In this document: in pieces, positions 7,096 through 14,876 of the stretch | Layout: each line of letters starts with the position of its first letter | How positions within the stretch are numbered: position 1 is the first letter of the stretch | Assembly (NCBI GenBank): GCA_001689515.1 | Contig: LUJR01000042.1 | Coordinates: forward strand, 1-26,052 | Length of the DNA stretch: 26,052 bases | Direction: 5' to 3' | Source: Bacteroidales bacterium M7 | Lineage (GTDB): Bacteria; Bacteroidota; Bacteroidia; Bacteroidales; Muribaculaceae | Notes under the pieces: generated by a model | Seen by the model: the letters and a program-made list of their open reading frames with translations, nothing else | What the model was told of the DNA's origin: nothing | Database searches by the model: none | Made by a program: the position numbers and the translations under genes

Positions 7096-7139
7096 TCACT
7101 CCAAATGTACACATCGCCAAATATTTAACATATTGGCTG
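7096..7139 (+). pseudogene. Possible relic of a DUF3791 gene start
   Basis: TCACTCCAAATGTACACATCGCC matches the first bases of the window (TCACCCCAAATGTCCACATCGCC, positions 7-29) with two differences. Weaker similarity continues for about 20 bases. The relic would read MYTSPNI and then stop, against MSTSPKIRYI in the intact gene. The remaining gene-free sequence from 7013 to 7237 shows nothing else. Confidence 0.4.
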
Positions 7140-7213
7140 AGAGGGGCTACAGCTATCCCATTGCGCACTTTTGCGCCATTTGAGCATAAAAACTCAATTC
7201 TTGGATGTAAATG

Positions 7214-7245
7214 TTTTCCATTTCGGAAATTTTTCTCTAAATTTG
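7214..7245 (+). promoter_or_regulatory. Probable acpP promoter
   Basis: TAAATTTG at 7238-7245 matches the Bacteroidetes -7 element. The -33 position holds only a T-run (7214-7217) instead of TTG. It implies a leader of about 35 bases before the acpP ATG. Confidence 0.65.
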
Positions 7246-7285
7246 CATCGCGAAATGATTTTACTAACCAAATAACTAAACAACT

Positions 7286-7519
7286 ATGTCAGAAATCGCA
7301 TCACGCGTGAAAGCTATCATCGTTGACAAGCTCGGCGTTGACGAAAACGAAGTAACCGAAACAGCAGAGTTCACAAAGGACCTCGGTGCTGACAGCCTCG
7401 ACACTGTTGAGCTCATCATGGAATTTGAAAAAGAATTCGGCATCACCATCCCCGATGACAAGGCTGAAGGCATCACCACTGTCGGCGACGCTATCGCTTA
7501 CATCGAAGCCAACAAATAA
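7286..7519 (+). CDS. acpP: Acyl carrier protein
   Basis: This 77-residue acidic protein is the carrier of acyl chains in type II fatty-acid synthesis. The attachment site for 4'-phosphopantetheine is S37 in GADSLD, followed by helix II TVELIMEFEKEFGI, which binds partner enzymes. The later ITTVGDAIAYIE helix is standard, and the length is the family norm. It is followed 204 bp later by fabF, the classic pairing in fatty-acid gene clusters. A terminator-like hairpin between them suggests that acpP is also made as a short, abundant transcript of its own. Confidence 0.98.
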   Translation: MSEIASRVKAIIVDKLGVDENEVTETAEFTKDLGADSLDTVELIMEFEKEFGITIPDDKAEGITTVGDAIAYIEANK

Positions 7520-7596
7520 TCACCCTTTGTCCGCAACACGCCGGGACATGGCAGCATGACTGTCTGCTCCCAGAGCAACGTGAAAAAGACTTCATC

Positions 7597-7641
7597 AAGC
7601 GTGATGGCCGTCAGAACGCTCTTGACGGCCCTCGCTTTTTT
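7597..7641 (+). terminator. Terminator after acpP
   Basis: The stem pairs AAGCG with CGCTT outside and GGCCGTCA with TGACGGCC inside, with small bulges and a 9-base loop. It ends in a run of six T's (7636-7641). It lies between acpP and fabF, so it could give partial read-through into fabF. Confidence 0.75.
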
Positions 7642-7723
7642 ACCCCTCTCCTATCTCACTGTCTCTCCCTCTGCCCTTATCTCCTTACATTCAAGCGACA
7701 CTTAATCTAAAAATTCACCATAT

Positions 7724-8995
7724 ATGGAATTAAAGAGAGTAGTTGTTACGGGTCTCGGAGCCATCACGCCCCTCGGCAATGACGTAACATCAACATGGGA
7801 AGCCGCAGTAGCCGGCAAGTCAGGCGCGGGTCCTATCACCCACTTCGATGCTTCTAAATTCAAGACACAGTTTGCCTGCGAAGTCAAGGACTTCAAGGCT
7901 TCTGACCACTTCGACCGCCGCAAGGAGCGTCAGCTCGACCTCTACGCCCAGTATGCGCTCGTTGCTGCCCGTCAGGCTGTCAAGGATGCTGCTCTCGATG
8001 CCACCGACGGCTCCATCAACCCTGACCGCGTAGGCGTAATCGTAGCTGCCGGTATCGGCGGTCTTCACACGTTCGAAGAAGAAGCCGGCTACTATGCCTG
8101 CCATCAGGAACAAGGTCCAAAATACAACCCCTTCTTCATCCCCAAGATGATCGCTGACATCGCCAGCGGCCACATCTCTATGGAATACGGTTTCCATGGA
8201 CCCAACTACGGTGTGGTTTCGGCTTGCGCTTCGTCAAACAACGCCATCGTTGACGCGTTCAACCTGCTTCGCCTCGGCAAAGCTGACGCTATCATCACCG
8301 GCGGTGCCGAAGCAGCCATCTACCCCGCAGGTGTGGGCGGCTTCAACTCCATGCACGCCCTTTCTACCCGCAACGACAGCCCCGAGACAGCATCACGCCC
8401 CTTCAGCAAGAGCCGTGACGGATTCGTCATGGGCGAAGGTTCGGTGGTGCTCGTGCTTGAGACCCTCGAGCATGCGCTCGCCCGCGGAGCCAAAATCTAT
8501 GCCGAAATGGCTGGCGGCGGTCTCAGCGCAGATGCCCACCACCTGACAGCTACGCACCCCGAAGGCCTCGGCGCGATGCTCGCCATGCGCAACGCCCTCG
8601 AAGATGCCAACATGAAGCCCGAAGACATCGACTACATCAACGTACACGGCACATCTACTCCCGTAGGCGACATCTCCGAAATCAAAGCCATCCGTGGCGT
8701 ATTCGGCGATGCAGTGAAGAAGCTCAACATCAGCTCTACCAAGTCAATGACAGGCCACCTTCTCGGTGCCACAGGCGCATTGGAGGCAATGTTCAGCATC
8801 CAAGCCATCATCAACGGCATCATTCCTCCCACCATCAACCATGACGAAGATGACAAGGACGAGGAAATCGACTACGAATCGCTCAACCTCACCTTCAACA
8901 AGGCTGAGCACCGCGAAGTCCGCGCCGCGCTGAGCAACTCGTTCGGTTTCGGCGGCCACAACGCCACCGTAATCTTCAAGAAGTACGAGAAGTAA
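7724..8995 (+). CDS. fabF: 3-oxoacyl-ACP synthase II (KAS II)
   Basis: This 423-residue condensing enzyme elongates acyl-ACP with malonyl-ACP in the cytosol. The catalytic triad is complete: C168 in SACASSN, H308 in NVHGTSTPVGD and H345 in STKSMTGHLLGA. The gatekeeper-type tail NSFGFGGHNATVIF is also present. The N-terminus MELKRVVVTGLGAITPLGND is diagnostic of FabF, as opposed to FabB or FabH. The ATG at 7724 gives the normal length. It sits downstream of its substrate carrier acpP and ends at a strong hairpin. Confidence 0.98.
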   Translation: MELKRVVVTGLGAITPLGNDVTSTWEAAVAGKSGAGPITHFDASKFKTQFACEVKDFKASDHFDRRKERQLDLYAQYALVAARQAVKDAALDATDGSINPDRVGVIVAAGIGGLHTFEEEAGYYACHQEQGPKYNPFFIPKMIADIASGHISMEYGFHGPNYGVVSACASSNNAIVDAFNLLRLGKADAIITGGAEAAIYPAGVGGFNSMHALSTRNDSPETASRPFSKSRDGFVMGEGSVVLVLETLEHALARGAKIYAEMAGGGLSADAHHLTATHPEGLGAMLAMRNALEDANMKPEDIDYINVHGTSTPVGDISEIKAIRGVFGDAVKKLNISSTKSMTGHLLGATGALEAMFSIQAIINGIIPPTINHDEDDKDEEIDYESLNLTFNKAEHREVRAALSNSFGFGGHNATVIFKKYEK

Positions 8996-9018
8996 CCATT
9001 CCCCACATCCCATAAGCA

Positions 9019-9044
9019 AAGGGCTGCCGAAATCGGCAGCCCTT
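9019..9044 (+). terminator. Hairpin after fabF
   Basis: AAGGGCTGCCGA and TCGGCAGCCCTT form a 12-bp stem with a 2-nt core (a 4-nt loop if the closing pairs stay open), 23 bases after the fabF stop. There is no long T-tract, so it may act as a 3' RNA-stabilising end or a weak terminator. Confidence 0.65.
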
Positions 9045-9077
9045 CGTATATCCCCACCCCTATTTCACCCCTGTCTG

Positions 9078-9155
9078 TAGGGACATGCCGTGGCATGTCC
9101 GCATCCCAGGCAATTACATTTTGCACACAAGCGGACATGCCACGGCATGTCCCTA
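9078..9155. repeat. Paired palindrome, GGGACATGCC family (copy 3)
   Basis: The left arm at 9078-9102 (centre GCCGTGGC) and the right arm at 9131-9155 (centre GCCACGGC) are exact complements around a 28-bp spacer. The arms match those at 1971-2054 base for base, whereas the spacer is unrelated. The remaining gene-free DNA to 9335 shows no other feature. Confidence 0.9.
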
Positions 9156-9335
9156 CAAGTCTGAGAAATGGCAGACAGACACACAACAAGATTGATCGAG
9201 AGCAATCGACATTTTTGCGAAAATCACACGAGCATAGCAACAGTTAAATTAGCCTTAATGCAACCCCAATAGGTTAATAATTATTAACACGGCTTATCCG
9301 TGACGTATTATCGTATGTAATCGTCGCTGCATCAT

Positions 9336-9366
9336 TTGGTTTTCACGATAAAAATGGTTAATTTTG
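9336..9366 (+). promoter_or_regulatory. Promoter of the rimP-nusA-infB-folK operon
   Basis: TTG at 9336-9338, a 20-base gap and TAATTTTG at 9359-9366 fit the consensus exactly. The leader would be about 95 bases long. It contains a T-rich stretch and a tiny ORF (ATG AAC TTT TGA at 9451-9462) ending just before the rimP start. Confidence 0.8.
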
Positions 9367-9467
9367 TGGTATTCCTAACACCGCGAGCGGAGGGGGCAAT
9401 CAGCCTTCTCTTTTTTGTTTAGGTATCCGTTCCTAACGAAACGCCGCTGTATGAACTTTTGACCGAA

Positions 9468-9932
9468 ATGATTGACAAACAGCTTATAGTGGATGCCGTA
9501 GAAAAGGCTATCAAAGACACCGACATATTCCTTGTGGATGTCAAAGTCACCCCCGACAACAATGTCACCGTAGAGATAGACAACCCTGCGGGAGTGGACA
9601 TCGACACCTGCATGCGCATAACCCGAGCCATAGAGGCAGATGTAGACCGCGATGTCGAGGACTATGAGCTTGAAGTGGGCAGTGCGGGTCTGACCGCACC
9701 GTTCAAGGTCAAAGGTCAGTACCTTAAAAACATCGGCAACGACATAGTAGTGCTGACCCGCGACGGCCGCAAACTCAAAGGTGTGCTCAAAGATGTCACT
9801 GACGACACTTTCACCTTCACGGTGTCAAAGAAAGTCAAACTTGAAGGCAAGAAGCGACCTGAAATGGTGGAAGAAGACGTAGTCATGCCCATCGCCGAGA
9901 CCAAGAGCGTCACCTACGATATCAAATTCTGA
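9468..9932 (+). CDS. rimP: Ribosome maturation factor RimP
   Basis: This 154-residue protein assists 30S subunit assembly in the cytosol. The N-terminal α/β domain contains the family pattern VTPDNNVTVEIDNPAGVDID, then CMRITRAIEADVD and YELEVGSAGLTAPFK (around residue 70). The C-terminal SH3-like barrel follows, with DGRKLKGVLKDVTDDTFTF. A TTG at 9459 extends the frame by three codons; I prefer the ATG at 9468 (MIDKQLIVD). It is first in the conserved rimP-nusA-infB cluster and is read from the promoter at 9336. Confidence 0.95.
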   Translation: MIDKQLIVDAVEKAIKDTDIFLVDVKVTPDNNVTVEIDNPAGVDIDTCMRITRAIEADVDRDVEDYELEVGSAGLTAPFKVKGQYLKNIGNDIVVLTRDGRKLKGVLKDVTDDTFTFTVSKKVKLEGKKRPEMVEEDVVMPIAETKSVTYDIKF

Positions 9933-9993
9933 GACAGACCATAGACCCAACGATATAACAAACAAACACACATACTTTTAGATATACAACGAG

Positions 9994-11424
9994 ATGGCTA
10001 AGAAAGTAGAAGCTCCTAACATGGTGGAGCGTTTTGCCGAATTTAAGGAACTCAAGAACATCGACAAAGCCACTATGATCAGTGTGCTGGAAGAATCTTT
10101 CCGCAACGTCCTCGCCAAGATGTTTGGCACAGATGAAAACCTCGATGTCATCATGAACCCCGACAAGGGAGACGTGCAGATATTCCAGAACCTCGAAGTC
10201 GTTCCCGACGGCACTGTGACCGACCCCAACACCCAGATCGGTCTGACAGACGCCCGTGCCGACCATGACCCCGATGTGGAAATCGGTGAGGAACACACCA
10301 AGGAAATCTTCTTTGCCGACTTCGGCCGCCGCGCCATCCTCAATCTCCGCCAGACCCTCCAGAGCAAAATCCTTGACCTCCAGAAGGAAAACATCTACGC
10401 CAAGTTCAAGGAACTCGAAGGCGAAATCGTCACAGGCGAGGTATATCAGACATGGTCAAAGGAGACTCTGCTGCTCGATGACGACAAGAACGAGCTGCTT
10501 CTGCCCAAGAGCGAATCAATCCCCGGCGACTACTTCCGCAAAGGCGAGACTGTACGCGCTGTCATCTCAAGCGTAGACAACAAGAACAACAACCCCAAGA
10601 TCACCGTATCACGCACAAGCGACAACTTCCTGCGCCGCCTCTTCGAGCTTGAAGTGCCCGAAATCCACGACGGCCTCATCAATATCCGCGCCGTAGCGCG
10701 CATCCCGGGCGAACGCGCCAAGATAGCCGTAGAGAGCTACGATGACCGCATCGACCCTGTAGGCGCATGCGTCGGCGTCAAGGGATCACGCATCCATGGT
10801 ATCGTGCGCGAACTCCGTAATGAGAACATCGATGTCATCAACTATACTGCCAACCCCACACTGTTTATCCAGCGCGCCCTCAGCCCTGCCCGCATCTCGT
10901 CAATTCGTCTTGACGAAGAGGAGAAGAAGGCAGAGGTATTCCTGCGCCCCGAGGAGGTTTCGCTCGCTATCGGCAAGGGCGGCCTCAACATCAAGCTCGC
11001 GTCAATGCTCACCGGCTATGTGATAGATGTGTACCGCGACACTGAGGAGGCATACGAGGAGGACATCTACCTCGATGAATTCAAGGATGAAATCGAGCCT
11101 TGGGTCATCGATGCGCTCAAAAACATCGGTTGCGTGACTGCGAAGAGCGTGCTCAACACACCGCGCCAGACTCTCATCGACAAAGCCGACCTCGAAGAGG
11201 AGACAGTCGACAATGTGCTGTCTGTGCTCAAAGCCGAGTTTGAAGATGAAGACGGTTCGGATGCCGAGGCTGCCGTAGAAGCTGAAGTTTCAGAGGCAGA
11301 AAAAGAAGCTGCTGCCAGCGATGCCGACGATACAAAGGCTACTGAGGAGAAAGCAGCCGCCGAAGCCGAAGCCGAGAAGATTGATGATGATATAGCCGAC
11401 GAGGCAGAAAAGCTCGTAGAATAA
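9994..11424 (+). CDS. nusA: Transcription termination/antitermination protein NusA
   Basis: This 476-residue RNA polymerase-associated factor controls pausing, termination and antitermination. The N-terminal polymerase-binding domain covers about residues 1-140. The S1 domain follows (about 145-210, starting GEIVTGEVYQTWSK). KH1 has the signature DPVGACVGVKGSRI near 252-265 and KH2 has SLAIGKGGLNIKLA near 322-335. A helical repeat of the NusA C-terminal type (IEPWVIDALKNIGC) is seen around 368-410. The last 65 residues form an acidic Ala/Glu-rich tail with no fold, common in Bacteroidetes NusA. It lies 61 bp after rimP and 82 bp before infB. Confidence 0.97.
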   Translation: MAKKVEAPNMVERFAEFKELKNIDKATMISVLEESFRNVLAKMFGTDENLDVIMNPDKGDVQIFQNLEVVPDGTVTDPNTQIGLTDARADHDPDVEIGEEHTKEIFFADFGRRAILNLRQTLQSKILDLQKENIYAKFKELEGEIVTGEVYQTWSKETLLLDDDKNELLLPKSESIPGDYFRKGETVRAVISSVDNKNNNPKITVSRTSDNFLRRLFELEVPEIHDGLINIRAVARIPGERAKIAVESYDDRIDPVGACVGVKGSRIHGIVRELRNENIDVINYTANPTLFIQRALSPARISSIRLDEEEKKAEVFLRPEEVSLAIGKGGLNIKLASMLTGYVIDVYRDTEEAYEEDIYLDEFKDEIEPWVIDALKNIGCVTAKSVLNTPRQTLIDKADLEEETVDNVLSVLKAEFEDEDGSDAEAAVEAEVSEAEKEAAASDADDTKATEEKAAAEAEAEKIDDDIADEAEKLVE

Positions 11425-11506
11425 GCCCGTTAGCGCCCAGTACCTCTCACTCCTCTCCTCTCTATCATCATCAGAAACCACAATAAAGACAACCCCTAAA
11501 CGATAT

Positions 11507-14407
11507 ATGGCGAGAACGAAAATCAGTAAAGTAGCTAAGGATTTCAACATATCAGTACAGACTGCTGTGGAATTCTTGCGCAAAAAAAACATCACAATCG
11601 ACGACAACCCCAACTCTCGCATTGACGATGACGCATATGACATGCTTGCCAGAGAGTTTCAGCCCGACCAGGCTCTGAAAACACGCTCTGACCGCCAGGC
11701 AGCCGACCGTCAGAAAGAGAAGGTGGTCACTCCTCCTGCGCCCAAGGAGGCTCCAGCAAATGAAGAGGTGGAGATCAAAGTCACACACCCCTCCGCTCCC
11801 CGCGTTCTCGGCCGTATCGACCTGACTACGGGGAAACCTATCGAGCAGCCCAAAGAAGAAACCAAGCCTGCTGAAACACCCAAAGCCGAAAGCAAGCCCG
11901 CGGAAACCCCTGCTGCTCAACCTCAGCCCGCGCCCAAACCTGAGCAGCCCAAAGAGCAGCCTGAAGAAGCACCAAAGGCTGTGGAAACACCTAAAGCTCC
12001 TGAGCATAAGGATGCACCTGTAAATCAGGAAAAGGCACCAGCGAAAGTCCAGGAAACTCCAGCCAAAGCCAAAGCTCCCGCTACAGTTTCCGCTCCTGCA
12101 CCTGCTCCAAAAGCTGAAACCCAGCCCAAAGAGCAGCCAGCAGCCGAGAACAAGCCCAAAGAAGAAGCTGTGTTCACTACAGGCACGACCATCCAGGGTC
12201 CCACACTCAATATCGTCGGCAAAATAGACCTTGATGCCATCAACCAGACCACGCGTCCGAAAAAGAAAAGCAAGGACCAGCGCAAGGCTGGCGATGCATC
12301 TGCTTCAGGCGAACGCCACAAGCGCAAGCGCATCGGCGGCCGTGAAAAGGTAGACATCGAGCGTCACGGACAGAACAACCAGCAGCAAGGCGGCAACGGC
12401 AATAACGGTGGAGGCGAACGCCGTAACGGCAACCAGCAGGGCGGCAACCGTCGCGGCAACGACCGCAAAAACGAGAACAAGCGTCCCCAACACACCGAAA
12501 TCAAGGAGGAGGACGTACAGAAGCAGGTTAAAGACACCCTCGCCCGCCTGACCAACAAGGACAAGGGTCAGAAGAAGGGTGCAAAATGGCGTAAAGAGAA
12601 GCGTGAGGCATTTGCCAACCGCGAACGCGAAGCCGCCCAGCTCGAAGCTGCCGAAAACAAGGTGCTCAAGCTTACCGAATTCGTGACAGCCAACGACCTC
12701 GCTTCGATGATGGATGTGCCCATCAACAACATCATTGCCACCTGTATGAATCTCGGCGTGATGGTGTCAATCAACCAGCGACTTGATGCCGAGACCATCA
12801 ACATCGTGGCTGAGGAGTTCGGCTTCAAGACCGAATACGTCTCTGCCGAGGTGGTAGAAGCCATACATCAGGAAGAGGACAAGGAGGAGGATCTGGAGAC
12901 ACGTCCGCCTATCGTCACCGTCATGGGACATGTGGATCACGGCAAGACTTCGCTCCTCGACTACATCCGCAACGCCAATGTCATCGCCGGCGAGGCTGGC
13001 GGTATCACCCAGCATATCGGCGCATATAACGTCAAGCTTTCTGACGGACGTCACATCACCTTCCTTGACACCCCCGGTCACGAGGCGTTTACCGCCATGC
13101 GTGCACGCGGTGCCAAAGTGACCGACATCGTAATCGTCATCGTAGCCGCTGACGATGATGTGATGCCCCAGACAGTCGAAGCACTCAACCACGCATCGGC
13201 AGCCGGTGTGCCCATCGTATTCGCCATCAACAAGATAGACAAGCCTGCCGCTAACCCTGACAAAATCAAGGAGCAGCTCGCCGGCATGAACTACTTGGTG
13301 GAAGAATGGGGCGGCAAGTACCAAAGCCAGGACATCTCAGCCAAGAAAGGCATCGGCGTAGAGGAACTTATGGAAAAGGTACTTCTCGAAGCTGAAATGC
13401 TCGAGCTGAAAGCCAACCCCAATCGCAACGCCACCGGCTCAATCATCGAGTCATCGCTTGACAAGGGACGCGGCTATGTCGCCACAGTGCTTGTCAGCAA
13501 CGGTACGCTCCATGTGGGCGACACCATCCTTGCCGGTACACACTACGGCAAAGTCAAGGCGATGTTCAACGAGCGTAACCAGCGCATCAAGGAGGCGGGT
13601 CCTGCGACCCCCGTGCTAATCCTCGGTCTCAACGGCGCACCTACCGCCGGTGACACATTTAATGTCATGGACACCGAGCAGGAAGCCCGCGAAATCGCAA
13701 GCAAGCGCGAACAGCTCCAGCGCGAGCAGGGCATGCGCACCGCCAAACGACTCACCCTTGAGGATATCGGCCGCCGCCGCATCATCGGCAACTTCCAGGA
13801 ACTCAACATCATCGTCAAGGGCGACGTGGACGGTTCTATCGAAGCTCTGTCAGATTCGCTCATCAAGCTGTCGACCGATGAAATCCAGGTCAATGTGCTC
13901 CACAAGGCTGTCGGCGAAATCTCCGAAAGCGATGTCACCCTCGCTGCCGCATCAGATGCCATCATCATCGGTTTCCAGGTGCGTCCGTCACTTGCCGCAC
14001 GTCGTGCTGCCGAGCGTGACGGAGTGGAAATCCGCCTCTACTCGGTCATCTATCAAGCCATCGAGGAGGTCAAGGATGCCATGGAAGGCATGCTCGCACC
14101 GGAACTCAAGGAGGAAATTACCGGTACAGCCGAAGTACTCCAGGTATACCACATATCCAAGGTGGGTACCATCGCCGGCGCAATCGTCCGCGAGGGCAAG
14201 ATCAAGCGTGGCAGCAAGGTGCGCCTCATCCGCGACGGCATCGTGCGCTATACAGGTGATCTCGGCTCACTCAAACGCTTCAAGGACGATGTCAAGGAAG
14301 TGCTTTCGGGATATGACTGCGGTCTGTCAATAGCCGGATACAACGACATCCAGGAGGGCGACATGATCGAGGCATTTGAGGAAGTAGAAGTTAAGAAGAC
14401 TTTGTAA
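11507..14407 (+). CDS. infB: Translation initiation factor IF-2
   Basis: This 966-residue GTPase delivers initiator tRNA to the 30S subunit. The first 60 residues are the small IF2-N domain (KISKVAKDFNISVQTAVEFL). A very long disordered stretch follows: Pro/Ala/Glu/Lys-rich to about residue 220, basic around 245-285, and Gly/Asn/Arg-rich around 285-335. A second IF2-N domain lies near 385-435 (LTEFVTANDLASMMDVPIN). The G domain carries G1 GHVDHGKT at 474-481, G3 DTPGHE at 521-526 and G4 NKID at 575-578. Domain II, the 'IF2 associated' domain III and the fMet-tRNA-binding C-terminal domain IV complete the protein. It is third in the operon. Confidence 0.98.
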   Translation: MARTKISKVAKDFNISVQTAVEFLRKKNITIDDNPNSRIDDDAYDMLAREFQPDQALKTRSDRQAADRQKEKVVTPPAPKEAPANEEVEIKVTHPSAPRVLGRIDLTTGKPIEQPKEETKPAETPKAESKPAETPAAQPQPAPKPEQPKEQPEEAPKAVETPKAPEHKDAPVNQEKAPAKVQETPAKAKAPATVSAPAPAPKAETQPKEQPAAENKPKEEAVFTTGTTIQGPTLNIVGKIDLDAINQTTRPKKKSKDQRKAGDASASGERHKRKRIGGREKVDIERHGQNNQQQGGNGNNGGGERRNGNQQGGNRRGNDRKNENKRPQHTEIKEEDVQKQVKDTLARLTNKDKGQKKGAKWRKEKREAFANREREAAQLEAAENKVLKLTEFVTANDLASMMDVPINNIIATCMNLGVMVSINQRLDAETINIVAEEFGFKTEYVSAEVVEAIHQEEDKEEDLETRPPIVTVMGHVDHGKTSLLDYIRNANVIAGEAGGITQHIGAYNVKLSDGRHITFLDTPGHEAFTAMRARGAKVTDIVIVIVAADDDVMPQTVEALNHASAAGVPIVFAINKIDKPAANPDKIKEQLAGMNYLVEEWGGKYQSQDISAKKGIGVEELMEKVLLEAEMLELKANPNRNATGSIIESSLDKGRGYVATVLVSNGTLHVGDTILAGTHYGKVKAMFNERNQRIKEAGPATPVLILGLNGAPTAGDTFNVMDTEQEAREIASKREQLQREQGMRTAKRLTLEDIGRRRIIGNFQELNIIVKGDVDGSIEALSDSLIKLSTDEIQVNVLHKAVGEISESDVTLAAASDAIIIGFQVRPSLAARRAAERDGVEIRLYSVIYQAIEEVKDAMEGMLAPELKEEITGTAEVLQVYHISKVGTIAGAIVREGKIKRGSKVRLIRDGIVRYTGDLGSLKRFKDDVKEVLSGYDCGLSIAGYNDIQEGDMIEAFEEVEVKKTL

Positions 14408-14422
14408 ACGCAATGACAGTAT

Positions 14423-14872
14423 ATGCGTAACGCATATATCAACATAGGTACCAACAAGGGCGACCGTCACCGCAACATAGAGGTGGCGGTCGTCCTTATC
14501 ATTGATATGACTGCCAGAGTGATGGGCATCAACCCGGCAGATGTCGACTTCGCTCTGTCTGAAATATACGAAAGCGAGCCATGGGGTTATGACTCGCCTA
14601 ACAGATTTCTTAACCAGGGGATGAGAATTGCGTTGCCCTCAGATATGTCGCCTTATGAAATTTTAGACATGCTCCAGAGCGCGCAGGACTCAATCAGCAA
14701 AGACTCACACCGCAAGGCTGATGGCAGCTATGCCGACCGCCTGATTGACATAGACTTCATAGCCTTGGATGATGTCTCTATCGTCTCCGAAAGGCTCATA
14801 CTACCGCATCCACGCGCGCATCAGCGCGCATTTGTCATGCAGCCGCTCATTGAGACACTGCCACGGATGTAG
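14423..14872 (+). CDS. folK: 2-amino-4-hydroxy-6-hydroxymethyldihydropteridine diphosphokinase (HPPK)
   Basis: This 149-residue cytosolic enzyme transfers pyrophosphate from ATP to hydroxymethyl-dihydropterin in folate synthesis. The family motifs are ISEIYESEPWG-type SEPWGYDSPNRFLNQ at 51-65, the Mg-binding DRLIDIDFI at 105-113 (D109 and D111) and LPHPRAHQRAFV at 127-138. The catalytic-loop residues before the DID motif (ADGSYADR) differ from the RWGPR seen in enterobacteria. It starts 15 bases after infB and is probably the last gene of that operon. Its stop lies 4 bases from the end of the convergent TPM gene. FolB, an earlier enzyme of the same pathway, is encoded at 20794-21153. Confidence 0.93.
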   Translation: MRNAYINIGTNKGDRHRNIEVAVVLIIDMTARVMGINPADVDFALSEIYESEPWGYDSPNRFLNQGMRIALPSDMSPYEILDMLQSAQDSISKDSHRKADGSYADRLIDIDFIALDDVSIVSERLILPHPRAHQRAFVMQPLIETLPRM

Positions 14873-14876
14873 AACA

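Noticed and set aside
7035..7310. 91-codon open frame running into acpP
   Set aside because: It overlaps the acpP promoter and start in another frame and shows no recognisable protein.
9451..9462. Leader peptide (ATG AAC TTT TGA) before rimP as an attenuator
   Set aside because: Three codons without a stem-loop or conserved context are too little to support regulation.
11552..12007. Minus-strand open frame over the IF-2 N-terminus
   Set aside because: It arises from the low-complexity coding sequence of infB on the other strand.
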